Position numbers and translations under genes: made by a program
Shown: positions 10,604 to 22,617 of the stretch, piece after piece
Layout of the letters: the number at the start of each line of letters is the position of its first letter
Position numbering within the stretch: the stretch's first letter is position 1
Source of the DNA: Steinernema hermaphroditum
Lineage: Eukaryota > Nematoda > Chromadorea > Rhabditida > Steinernematidae
Reading direction: 5' to 3'
Assembly (NCBI GenBank): GCA_030435675.1
Contig: CM059625.1
Location: 930,001 to 994,000, forward strand
DNA: 64,000 nucleotides
Notes under the pieces: generated by a model
What the model saw: only the letters and a program-made list of their open reading frames with translations
Told to the model about the DNA's origin: nothing
Databases searched by the model: none

Positions 10604-13600
10604 GTCTGTAAAAAATGAATTTACGGAAGTCTTGTGATTATTATGAAAATATTCACGACGCAACGCAGAAATTAATGATTTGAACAAGCTGGAAGGAAGT
10701 TTAAGGTTCTGTAAACGTAAATGTGTTTTATCCAGTGCGTTTGAGTGCCGAAGGGAGAATCTATCTTGTCCTAAGGTGTTAGTGGAAAGCAAAGAAACGA
10801 AACTCTTCAGTGTAGCTTGAGTGCTAGCTTAAAGTGTGATAGGAAAGGGAGAAGTGAGAAAAGAAGCGGTAAACAGCGTGGCCGGCACCATCAATGGCGG
10901 CTGCGTCGCATGTGGTTCATTGTAATCAATAGCTCCCTCATAAGGCATCGACAGCTTTCGCACCTGGATTATATCTTATGAAGGCTGGTCGTTTTGGGAC
11001 CTAAGCATGATTGTGAGCTCCAACTACAGTGTGTCGTTCGAGGGATATGCGTAACGAAGGATATTCGAAGGATATGCACACCAGCTGATTTTAACAAAGA
11101 TAACATTGTTTTCAAACAGTGAATCCGGTACCTCGAAACGAATGAATTCTCATATACTTAAATAGGGAATAGGAATAACACACTTATTTTGTGCAGGTAT
11201 AGGCTTTGCAGTCTTGCATTTGCCTAAAGGTTACCCACAGTTGCGCAACCATGCGGCGTACCTCTTAAATGAACCTTATTTGCCCGATGTGCCAAACCTA
11301 TTCAACCGGCATTCATACGTAAATGATGAGCAACTGTCCTGTTATGTTAGGATTACAGTCCAACTACCATATGGCTGATCGGATCTCAGATAAGTGCTAC
11401 GTAGGATGCTGTTGAACTCTTCGTTTTGCGCTGCTGTTCGCGATTGAGTCGCCGGGTGAGCGGTCGGCGAGGGCTAACTGGCAAATTGGTCTTAATTTAT
11501 GGGCAACACGAAAGTAGGAGATAAAAAACGGATGGAGACAAATTGTTTGATCGACTGATTGACAGCGACCGTTCAGGACACCAAAGTGAACCAGACGCAC
11601 ACTGGAAGTCGTTCGCAACTTTGTGAATCTCAGTCATTGTACTTTCTCAAGTGCACTTCTGAGATGGCCAACAATTAGATATAAAGTGAAGTGCTCCACT
11701 TCAAACACAGTGATCTCTGCTACTTGGCACATAAGGTGACCATATTCATAGTGTAACATGATCAGGCTCAAAGGGTCTGGAAATCAGCGATCACGGGGTT
11801 GTAATTTCCAGATTAGTAAATAAATGAGTCGGTTCAACATGAGAATCAGTCGCAAAAGAGGCATCATCCGATTTTTGCAAAGTACTACTTCTACGGTCGT
11901 TCGAAGGATATGCGCAACATTTGAGTCTTTTATGAATGAATTCTCTTAAAGGTGACAATATACCATAACATACAACATACATTGAGATCGATCACTTTCT
12001 GAACAACTCATGTTTGTAATGCGTTTGTCAAGCACCCTTTTGATTTTTCTTGCAATGGGACAAAACCAAACTGCTTACACGTTTCATCTCTCAAAGTAAG
12101 TTGTTATCCTAAAAAACGAGGGATGGGAACTCTGCTGGTGCTGAGCTGTGAGCGACAGATAAGGCGTCGAATCAAATGGAGTTAAACGGCGGAAGCGATG
12201 AGCGCCAAATTGTTTTTGTCTCCGCGCACTGCGTGCTGTTGTTCTCGGCTCACTTGAGACGCTCTGATTGCAGTCGAACCAAGCGTGAGGCAACAACAGG
12301 CTCGCTGGACTCAATGACGTCGCAGGCGCAAAAGGAAAGGAAACAGAATTTGATCGGAAGTTTGTGCGACGGACGCTTTTTTGTCTCTACTCTCGGACTC
12401 GGGCCGTTTTGAAGCGGAGCGAAAAGCTCTTCTCCAGTCGACTTTCGACTCTTACTCGTGCCATAAATCACAGAAGCCATTTGGATGCGCTAATTAGATC
12501 ATTACAATCGAATGAATTTGCACTGTTATCGCTTTGGCCTCACCACTGTGTATCTAAGAACTTCATTCGGTGCGTCTTTTTTTGCATACTCTCCCATCTC
12601 CATACTGTGTCGTGTATGAAGCCGTAGTAATGTGTCCACGTACCATCAATTCATTTGAGTAAGCGGACTTTTTTCTTTGCTGATTGTTAATAACCTCCTG
12701 CTTGACACTTTCTTTAACATATGGGATTTGGAATATACCCGTTAATGAGTACTGAATCGGTATTGTCATACTCTTATCATAGAGGTTTGATCTCGCACCA
12801 AACTATAGCGATCTTTGATTTCTAAAAGTCCTTTACTTTTCAATAAAAATAAATCTTGCCTGTTTTCTAACGTTCTACAAGCGAATGCGCCGAATTGCTG
12901 ACCGGTTAAAAAGTTTGCAAAGGGATTGGCCCAAGACAAAGCTTGCCGATCGTGGGAATTGTGGCGGCAGCGTGGCGATAGCTTGCGTTTCAATACCGCT
13001 GTAACAAAATCACTGTCTCTTGATATATGATTGTCCAGTCGTGGAAGTATTCAAGCCGTTACGTCAATTGACCTCTGATTACACAACTAGCACCATCATT
13101 TAAAGGACTACGATCGAATTATCGAAAGGGACTACAACATGAAACCAAAGCTTGTTAACGAGGAAGTTGGAAAATACGTGTATTAAAAAAGCGAAAGTAA
13201 AATTCACTCAAAAGAACATCCGTTTTTAGGCAACTCTACAGTACAACTGTTGAATACAGAAATGGGTCGCTCCTCCAATAATCCTCCGGTGTGCTTAAGG
13301 TACTGGGTTGGCACATTGCCCGTAGATTAATCACAAATGTAAACTCTGTGATTACGGTAGCATCCACGGCGACATTGTGAGTGAGTGATGCGTCACGGTT
13401 TTCTGATCGCCAGAGACGAATAATTAATGGGATCACCAAGCGCCTGTCAGAGTCGTCTGTCGATCACATAAATTTATGAAACCTCGTGGGCTGTCCCTGT
13501 GAACTTGCCGGTAAAGCGAACGGCTTCCGCGCTAGGCCATCTTCCGGGCTCATCCCAAAGTGATCGAAACAATCGATGTGCAATCGGGTGTCGGTTCGGA

Positions 13601-16600
13601 CAGGCAAGCGAGAGTTAATTCGACCACCACGGGCTGTTTCAACGTGTCTAAAACCATATGTTCGTGGGCAGTGCGCCAATCTGACACTTTTCTACTGGTT
13701 ATGTGTCCTAGTACTGGGAGAGCGTGGGCCGTGCATGCTGTTTAGCGTTTAGGGCGAATATAGCGCAGTACGCTCAAAGCAACAAATTCCATTATTTGTT
13801 CGCTTTTTAGTATTGTTTTCTTGTCGCCTCGCCTGTTGTTTTCCCTCCTTTCGCCTCAATCTGCGCACATTACGCCTTCTAATGGGGCGTACCAACACTT
13901 TCCTGCTTTCGGTTTTATACGTTTAGGGTGTTGCTAGCCTTTACTTTTTTATTGATGTACCCCGAAGGGCAAGATCTTATTCTGGCACATCTTGATTGCA
14001 TGTCTGTGAGTGTCAGAAAGTTCTATTTTGGATAGACCGTGTTCGTCCATAATGTAGAAAATGGATACATCTTTTGATTTTTGGTAACTGATGCATCAGC
14101 GATATTTCGACTACAAGCAGTATTGTGCAGTCCTCCTCAAAAAGTGATTATAAAGACAAAGAAATAAATTATTCTTTAAAAAAAAACCTGCGCTTTTTCT
14201 GAACCGAAAAGATAACGGCCAACCGAAACTAAAGGACAAACTCGTAACAAAGGATTCGCCTTCGGCAGTATCAGACTGTCGAACGACATTTGATAAAAAA
14301 CTGCAGAACATTCGAAGTTCGGAAGAGCATGTGTAATTTCCTTTTCGCAAATTACTTGATAGTTACAATAAACAAGCCCAAGCATAATTTTTCGTATTAA
14401 TTTAGGCAATAGAGCATCCCTACTAGTTAAGAAGTTTGTCCGTTAATGCTCCCAATGCCGCTGGTTTTGACAAATGTTGGATTTAAGGTACTTACTTGTC
14501 TCCACTTTTTCACTACGATTTTTAACGTGAAATGATTATCAGTATTTGCAAAAGCCTTGCTTGATTAATGCTTGGGACACAGAGTCCATTCAAAAATGCT
14601 AAAAATACGGCAGCCATAACTCTGTGGATTCGGAGGGTATGGTCAAGCTTCTGTCAGTTTATCAGTGGTATTGACCGTATTTGGTATTTGATCTCCATCT
14701 CGATAACGCCCGTGGAACTTTTCTTATTATAGCAAAGCTTGACATAGCAAACATATGCAATGTTTGCTCACTGCTTAATGCTCTCGCTTTAAGTTCATAT
14801 ATGGCATTCATAAATTGAAGTTTTGCAACTCTCTTTCTGATGCAGAGTGCACCAACGACATTCAAAAATGCAACAGCATATTCTACTCCTATCAGCCAAA
14901 TTTTGCGTACCTGATTGTTTGTTTCATGGTTCAACGGCTGAAAGATTTCCTGTAAAGTTGCAAGCATAGCAAAAATGTCGTCATAATCGGTTGTGCAGGA
15001 TAATTTGGCCATGACGTTGTTGTACGCTCACAATTGGTCACTTTGGCAATTATTATACCAAAGAAGCGAATAGTTGTTGCTGAAGTGAATGACGCTCTGT
15101 TCGCAACATCAGTACTCCAAAGTGACCTATAGAACTTTCTGTAGCATATGCAACTTCTATAGCTTGCTCATATGAGTTGCTCTCACTCCTAATAATTATG
15201 ACGATCTTCGTTAAAAAGGTTAGTATTATGCCACCACTCACGCAATTTGTAAGTTTTCTATCCACATTTCAGCGCGTAAAATCGGCTTGTCGGGTCATAA
15301 TGTTCACAGAGGAATTTATACTTTGCAGTCCATGAAGGCCAATGGCAATTATGAGATGTGCAGGTTTTACTAGATAACACTTTAAACATGACTGGTTTCC
15401 GGCGTCTTCGAGTTTCGACACCCTCCCAATCAGAACATCATCTTATGTTCAAAACGGCACAAAAAAACGTTCGAAATCGCCCATCTTCGCGGCGCCCTTT
15501 CGCATTTCTCAGTAAATATTGTGTAAACAAATGACATTTTTGTAAGGCACACGACGCTTTGTCACAAAAACGTTCGCAAAACGACGCAATTATTTTGTAG
15601 ATGATTGCGCGCCTTAAGCACACTTTCGGAAACATATGTACCGCCGCGGGCTATCGCCGGCCTCCTCCCGCCACCTATGCATCGTCCCTTCCTCATCTTC
15701 TCCCGGTTGGTCGCCGGGCCTCTCCTCCCACCCCCTTTGGCCGATCCCGCGCCGCCACTATCCTCTCTCGCTGTCATCAATTTTCGAAGACAGCTCTACG
15801 GCACTCCGATTCATCATCATACTATAACCGCGTGGTGTCTGAGGTGGCCCGTTCTCCCATGTGTTGTTTGGTTACCATGTTTCCTCATATGGCAGGCACA
15901 TCAGGTATTTATTGCCTTCCTCTGGCGCTAGAAAGTTTGTTTTGGACAAATGGTATAGGACTGATATACCCTTACCACTCCCCAATTTTCCACACTTCCA
16001 CAAGGTGAAAGAGTCATGCTAGCTGGGAGATTTGTACAAAAGAATCTTTTTAGTGTTGGATAGCCAGAACAGGAGCGAAAACAGGTTCCCAATCGAACGT
16101 ACAAAAAATTACCACACTTTTTTTTGCTCAGCATATCAAATATTTGGAACGTGTATGCGATAACCCAAAATTTGAAATTTTCTGGTCTATAATTACAATG
16201 CGTCATTTCCAATTTCCAAACTGTAATTTACGTGCCTACAAATACTCACGAATCATCAGTTTTGTTTGAGGCACCGCTTAAACCTCAACATTATTCTCGC
16301 GTGGCTGTTGTTTATCGTTTCATGTAGCCAAAATTGCCTTGTTTTTCACGTGATCATTTTTAGAAATTGTGACGTTATCATTATGTTTACATTGATGTGA
16401 AAAATTTGGTATTGTGAATCAAAGATAATCAATCAAAGGACGCCTTCCTCGCGTATATCATTTTGTCTGGAACAAACATTTTCTTTTTATATACGCAAGT
16501 CATTAATAACGTTCGTCGAATTTTGGAAATATATCCGTCCCAAGGGAGACTAAATGTTGCATTTCACAGCATACGCCGGAAATATTTATTAGAGAGATGC

Positions 16601-17473
16601 CTGCTTGTCGTTTGAACATTTTCACTGTCATTTTGAGTTAAGCAGGAAAGCGATGGATATAAAATAGTTTTGTAGTACCGTTTTAAAATTTCGTGGTACC
16701 GTTTTCATGGATAAACATTACGTTTGATCAACAAAAACCCGAGATACTAAAGTCATGCAGATCATTTTGGTGTCTTCAGATTTTCAGAGCTAAATGTCTC
16801 TAATTATTCTAAAATAACCGACTTAGGCTCTTTCATTTTTTTGATAAAATATTAGGCGCAGTTAATATTTATGCTAATTACAATACAGTGTACACTGGCC
16901 AGCGTGCACAAAATACAGATGTGCCTAAACAAAGCACATGACCACTTTACAGTTAGCTGATCGCTTTACCATAGAAGGTTCTCGACTTTAGCGATGCTGT
17001 AAAATAAAATACTCACACTTAAAACTTCGTTCGGTTCTCAGATTTGCAGCTTGCGTCCGTATCTTATGGCAGGAAAAAGCTACGCTTTGTTAAGCTTTGA
17101 TCTCGCAAACTTCCTCTTTTTATTTATTCCAGACGTACATGGTCTCCTCAAAATCTTTCAAATCCGGCAACTCCCCTGGGACTTTTAAATCGTTGCCTTT
17201 TGGCGCAACTCTGTTGTCTCGTCCCGGCGCGGCGTTGACCTCTTTGTCAGGCCAGTCGACCGCCCGTCATTGTGGTAATGCAATTAGCGCTCGATTTGCG
17301 AGATTAGCGGAAGAGGATTTTTTTCGCGAAAAATACTCGTACGCACTAACGACATTACGCAGCAACAGAAAACGCACTTTTAGGACATCGTCGGGTACTC
17401 TTCCACAAACACTAGCTACTACTGAAAGTCGTCACTTTACCTATTTTGTATGCTCATCAGCTAGGGCGATTAC
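10604..17473. other. about 6.9 kb without a confidently supported gene
   Basis: Open frames here are short and mostly antisense to one another. The only stretch with some coding character is 14662-15265 minus, listed separately. A short motif resembling tcgttcgaaggatatgcg recurs at about 11034 and 11898. A GC-rich, pyrimidine-rich patch lies at 15640-15790. No known protein or RNA was recognised. Part of it must be the promoter of the channel gene at 17474. Confidence 0.35.
14662..15265 (-). other. possible minus-strand exons, unrecognised
   Basis: Two adjacent open frames (15053-15265 and 14662-15012) contain protein-like stretches such as EVAYATESSIGHFGVLMLRT and LNHETNNQVRKIW, with plausible splice sites (attattag acceptor, tttg|gtataa donor, ctttacag acceptor). 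I could not build a complete gene and recognise no family. This may be a fragment, a pseudogene or chance. Confidence 0.22.
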
Positions 17474-20400
17474 ATGCTCTGCCCGCTGTTCATACTTCAC
17501 TCAATTCTTACTTTGTTGCTGAAGGAGGTTATCGCTGATTCCAACGGCTATGTACTGGCCAGCGCAGGTCACAGTCAGGTAAGCTGTTGTATATTTAAAT
17601 GAACTCGTTGGTTCAACATACGACCTAGTCTTCCTCAGCAATACAGTTTGTCTTTGCAAAAACAATGTCAGCCCTATACACAAAACAATTTCTTTAGAAC
17701 TGTTCCTGTTCCAAGTTGTGCCCTTTTCCTTTTATAAATAATTGTTTACAAAAAGCTAAATGGACTTCCTTCCCTCTTTTTACAATTTTTTTATCTTACA
17801 AGGCCGCGCGGACCCACTAAGTGAATTTGGTGACATGTTCCGACAGTGTCAGAATTTTTTGCAATGGTTTCGACTCTTTATTTTATTCTAGAGTACGGTG
17901 ACTCGTTATAAATTCAATTTTATTTTCATTTTAGTGGGAATAAGGAAGTGAAGAATGGAATCTCATTGTTATGCAAATCCCAGAATAAATAAGATTGATC
18001 TATTTGTCACTTGCACAGATCGTGCGAAATATATCTTTTCCAGGTAGCCGCAGCTGGATTCAGGGCCGTCGCCATTGACGGCCCCGGTGGCGAAGAAGCC
18101 CAGTTCCGCGATTATGACGGCGCCGATGAGGACTGGGCCGAGCCTACACACGATGACAGTCATAAACAGTCATATATGCCTACCTTCAACTATGGGATGT
18201 TCGACAAGGAGTCAATATTCGAGCAAGGGTAGGTGACCGGTCTCTGTAAGCCCCCTCTCGCTTCTCCCCTCTCTCGCATCGGCTTACCTCCTCTCTCATA
18301 TGGCGTAGTCTTGATCTCAACCGTTCGATTTTAGCGATCGAACCCGGCAGACCGTGCAAGGGTGAGGTGAAGTTTGTCGTTTATCTTCGAACGCTATCTG
18401 TGCTTCTCTGTATACTTTCAACTATCCTTTTTGCATACAGTTAACGCTATTGCGGCTGCAGTTGCATGCTTCGGGCGCTACGGTTTCTTCCTTTCAGCAA
18501 ACGCGGCTCGAGTGTGTTAGGCTGCGCTATAACCGCATCGTTTTCGATTTAATTAGTTGTTGGCGATATGTTATTGGTTGTGAATTGAGTGTTTTTGTTT
18601 CAGCGAGACGCGAGACTTTCTGCAATTTTTACGGCGTATCAAGTACGATCATCGTCAATGCCCTGAGAACGAAGGAGGTGAGCAAGCTATAGTATTTTTC
18701 GAACAAACGCCCGATCAAAAACAGATTACTAACATGAGACTACAACTGGTATGTGGAACTACAACAACCTATGTTCGAGGACTACTGAAATCTAATCACT
18801 GAAGTTACAAAATGTTTAAACACACAGGGCTACTGAAGAGGGAAACAACCAGTGGAAGCTGGCAAATTTTCATACGTTCTTTATTCAGTTCAAAAATCAA
18901 AGAATATGCAAATAATTTTATGTGGCCGATACAAGATTATACACTGGGTTCAACCTATCACCAAACAATCATGTTCAAACGCATCTCATAACACGTCAAA
19001 TCCATTTATAGAGTCCGTTGATATTGAAGTTTCCATCGTCGTCAGCAACATCCGTGCTGTGTCCGAAGTGACAATGGTAAGTCTAACTCGATTCGCGCGT
19101 GCCAGTGTCGTCCTTGCGTTTGTTCAGGACTATGCGCTCGAGCTATTCTATCGTGAGTCGTGGGTGGACAATCGCCTGGACTACGATAAGGCACTCTTCA
19201 AAAATAAGTCCGAAATTGCACTTCACGAGAGCTACACGAATTTCCTGTGGCATCCGGACACGTTTATGCCCAACGCAATTGCGTCGAAGAATCCTCAAAA
19301 ACAGTCAATCTCTCATCGGTCGCTGCTACGGTTGAAGGAAAAGGGTCATGTTCTCTATAGCCGACGGATCTCCATCGTAGCAGAGTGTCCCATGGATTTG
19401 ACGTTGTTTCCATTTGACTCGCAGGTGTGCAAGTTGGGAATCGAGAGCTGTAAGTTTTGTACGTACGTAAGTTCGGGACAAACCTGTACGCAGATAAAGA
19501 AGAATTTTTGTTTTAAGTTTTGAAAGAAGAGCACATTATAACGTTTGACGACTGTTATCCCAAAAAAATTATCCCTTTTTCGGAAGAAGTAAAGTCTTCT
19601 CAAACATTTGGGAAGAGCGAAAACATGCGCTTGAAAATTACAACTAGACCTCCGATAATGACATGACGTGCTGCGTAAAATTAATTTGCCTGAACCAATC
19701 ATTATTCATGTTCTGATTTACAACCACCTTGGACGCGTTACACATCAACACTTCAGTTTACCCTAAACTTTGTGAAGATTAATCACATGGCGATCAGTGG
19801 TGCCAAGACTTACCAATACCAATACAATTGATCTGGCTAAGAGTTTTGTTACGACTTGAGAAAGTGCTGTGGTATCTTGCAAAAAAAGTGGTTTGTTTAG
19901 ATTGCGATTTTTCATGCCTTTCACTTTTGCAGCTTTTCGCAAGTTCAGAAATCAACTTGATCCGCGTGACGTACCAGAAAGCGATGTAATAAATTAGGTC
20001 ATTCATCCCACACGTAAGATCCATCGGATCGCTCAGGTTTGAAGACGAAAACCCGTTTCGAACATTTCCGCAGACAGGCGCAATCATGCAGTAATATGTC
20101 TAAGGTCGATCTGGGGTCGACATTATCAGGTTTTGCTTATGCAGCAAACCGCTTGATTTCGTGGTCTTCTGACCCGCCATGCGAATGGAAAAACACAGCA
20201 CAGCTTCCTCGTCGCTCAAAACTGGTCAATGGCGCTAATTTAGATGGTTACACAGCCGACCAAGTTCGCTACAAATGGTCTAAAAACAACATCGAAGCGT
20301 TGGTGCTGAAGAAAATCCGATTACCCGACTTTCAAATCAAGGAAGCATTTGTGACAAGTCAAACAGAAAGTTATGCCACTGGTAATGAGGAACTTTGTTG

Positions 20401-21459
20401 CAAAAGCATAAAAACTGAACACAATTGAATTCCAGGAGATTATAGCCGGCTATACGTTTGTTTCGTCTTCACCCGTTCTTCCGGATTCTGCTTTTTGCAG
20501 CTGATCATACCATCTACTGCCGTTGTGATCACCTCGTGGGTGTCACTATGGATGGAAAGCGAGACGGAGTTTCAGGTAAGCTCATGGTCCTGCTTGGGCG
20601 ATAGAATTTCCACACAGAAACAAATTATAGCTACCCATTTTGATCGATCTGACGTACGTAATATGCAATTTAAGGACATGATTTCAATCATACTCGCTAT
20701 CACCTTCCTCATCTTCTCCTACAACGAAATGATGCCGAGGGTTAGCTACATCAAGGCCATGGATGTGTACCTCGGTAGAATAAAAAAATCCAATCGGTTG
20801 TTTGATAAACTGAACATTTCAGGCGTATGCTTCATGATAGTCTTCCTCTCACTCATAAAACTGGCATTTGTTAAGTACATGCGTCAAAAGCTGCGCATTA
20901 CAAGGGACACGTCCTTGGTGGCCGGTCTTCTACCGGTAATGCGTATGGCTTCGAATGGTCTGGCAGCTCCCGATGCTAACATGAACGGTGGTGGCAACTT
21001 GTCGCCGACGTCGGTGATAAGCTTCGATGGGGCTAGCAGGTGCGTGGCTTAATCGTTTGGAGGTTCCGGACTCATTACGCTGAAATTTTATTCTATAAAA
21101 AATCGTATTTTTTGTAGAACAGCAAGTCGCTGCAACGAATACACAGCAGTCCCAATGGGTGATTCGCCAAAACACGTTGTCGAAGTGTTTGGAAACGGGT
21201 ACAAGCATAAAAGACTAGGCAAATTCGTGCCCAAACTAGAGCTCACCACAAAAGGCATGCGGCGATGCCACTGGATTTCACAGGTAAAGTGTTTCAGAAA
21301 ATCGTGTTATAATGAACCAGTACTATTTAGATGATGTTCTTCTTTGGATTTGTGATATTCTGCATGTTCTATTTCCTTATCTATCCGAACCTGCATATGG
21401 CACCAGTGGATCCAGCATGTTTGAAGGAAAACGCCGAATGGTTTGCTGATGTCTACTGA
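17474..21459 (+). CDS. exp-1: Cys-loop ligand-gated channel, EXP-1-like excitatory GABA receptor
   Basis: Eleven exons in perfect phase give 546 aa: 17474-17578, 18044-18228, 18604-18677, 19012-19076, 19128-19449, 20244-20381, 20436-20575, 20675-20774, 20823-21039, 21118-21283 and 21331-21459. It begins with a hydrophobic signal peptide ([16 protein letters not shown]) and an acidic N-terminal tail. The ligand-binding domain has the Cys-loop at C230 and C244, 13 residues apart, and the ESYGYT motif spans an exon join. Four membrane segments follow, the last just before the C-terminus. At the cytoplasmic end of M2, where anion channels carry Pro-Ala-Arg, this protein has Glu-Thr-Glu (about 339-341). 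That replacement is known from C. elegans EXP-1, a cation-selective GABA receptor of enteric muscle used in defecation. LGC-35 is the main alternative. Localisation at the muscle or neuron plasma membrane is inferred. Confidence 0.86.
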
Positions 21460-22617
21460 TACAATGTGGGACATAGCTCAAAAAGAACCAGATTGAATAA
21501 AAAATAATGAGAAGGCCTTGGTTGTTGTATTTTGTTCCCACCTGTAAATAAAAAAATGAGTGATAATGCTGGACTTATGCTGATGACACATGTATACTAC
21601 CGTAAGTGGTGACGCACCGAAACAAAAGGTGTCCCTGTGTCCTTGAATCGTTGAGAAGCATTGAAAGCGTTGTTTGCTTTAAGTTTTTCCCTATAAAGGC
21701 TTCTGTTTGACAAGATATTCACAGTGCTCACTCGTCATGTCTTTTTATTTGTGTCGACATTTATGGCCCAGTTTGCTTATATTTCTCTGCTTCTATCGCG
21801 CTACATCTTCGTAAAAATCTGAACTGCTCTCCTGTACTGTGTAAGACGTTTTGATAATTGGTGTCCTTACATTTAGTATCGCATACTGTTAGGACATTTT
21901 ACAATCTCCCATTGTGTAAACGGGTGTAGTTTATGCAGACAGGCACATCATTTTGCTTTTAATCAGGAACATACCGTAGCACAAACTCTATGTTCTGTGA
22001 TCCATTTGTAATACTGTAAAATTATCACACAGATTGTTTTTGTTTTGCACTCTTTTCATAATATGATTACTGTACTGACTAGGGAATTAAATTATTGTAT
22101 AATACAGAAGTAATACTGTGCAAAGGCACTTGCTGTTAAAGACACCAAAATCGGAAATGACGATATGTACCAAGAAAGAAATACCAATTAAGCGTTTTTT
22201 AGTGTTTTATACGAGCCGTACAGTCAAAGTCGCGATAGAAAGCAACTGGAACATGTCTACTGTCATGTGTTGTTTTTTTTTTGTTTTCTAATTTAACGAA
22301 TTATGTTCGGTTAAATGGCTGGCCAAGGTCGCATCGATGCACAGTCAGCAAGCACAAACTCCGAACCGGCAGGTTCGAAACCCGGCGGAAGAACTTGAAC
22401 TTGACGTGACATTTGCGCTACCTCAGGAACTACGGGTATTGCGTAATGGAAAACGCGCGGAAGGGGCGCAGTCACCGGAGGATGCGCGCGGTTCCGAAAA
22501 ACCCGTTGCGGGTACACAAGCGTCACCTCAGGGTATAAACATAGCGGCGGACCTGCATCATCTAAGTCATTTTGTTTTGACACCTCTACCGTCGGTTGCC
22601 AATCAAACGCGACGATT
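21460..22617. other. intergenic region, 3' end of the channel gene and upstream of the next
   Basis: A poly(A) signal AATAAA for the channel gene lies at 21496-21501. The rest is AT-rich. The right end holds a pol III B-box-like sequence, listed separately, and the promoter of the 22618 gene. Confidence 0.4.
22320..22382 (+). repeat. possible tRNA-derived (SINE-like) fragment
   Basis: A perfect pol III B box GGTTCGAAACC lies at 22372-22382. An A-box-like TGGCCAAGGTCG sits 40 bases upstream at 22320-22331. The T-arm does not pair well and no anticodon arm is clear, so it is not a functional tRNA. It may be a remnant SINE head or chance. Confidence 0.3.

Noticed and set aside
15601..16008. Overlapping plus and minus frames in a Pro/Arg-rich patch
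   Set aside because: Several frames are open at once because of GC-rich composition; none has a domain or splice support.
17097..17522. 141-aa plus frame and a protein-like antisense stretch just before the channel gene
   Set aside because: The plus frame is out of phase with the signal-peptide exon at 17474. The minus reading near 17130-17260 looks protein-like but has a stop upstream with no acceptor in between.
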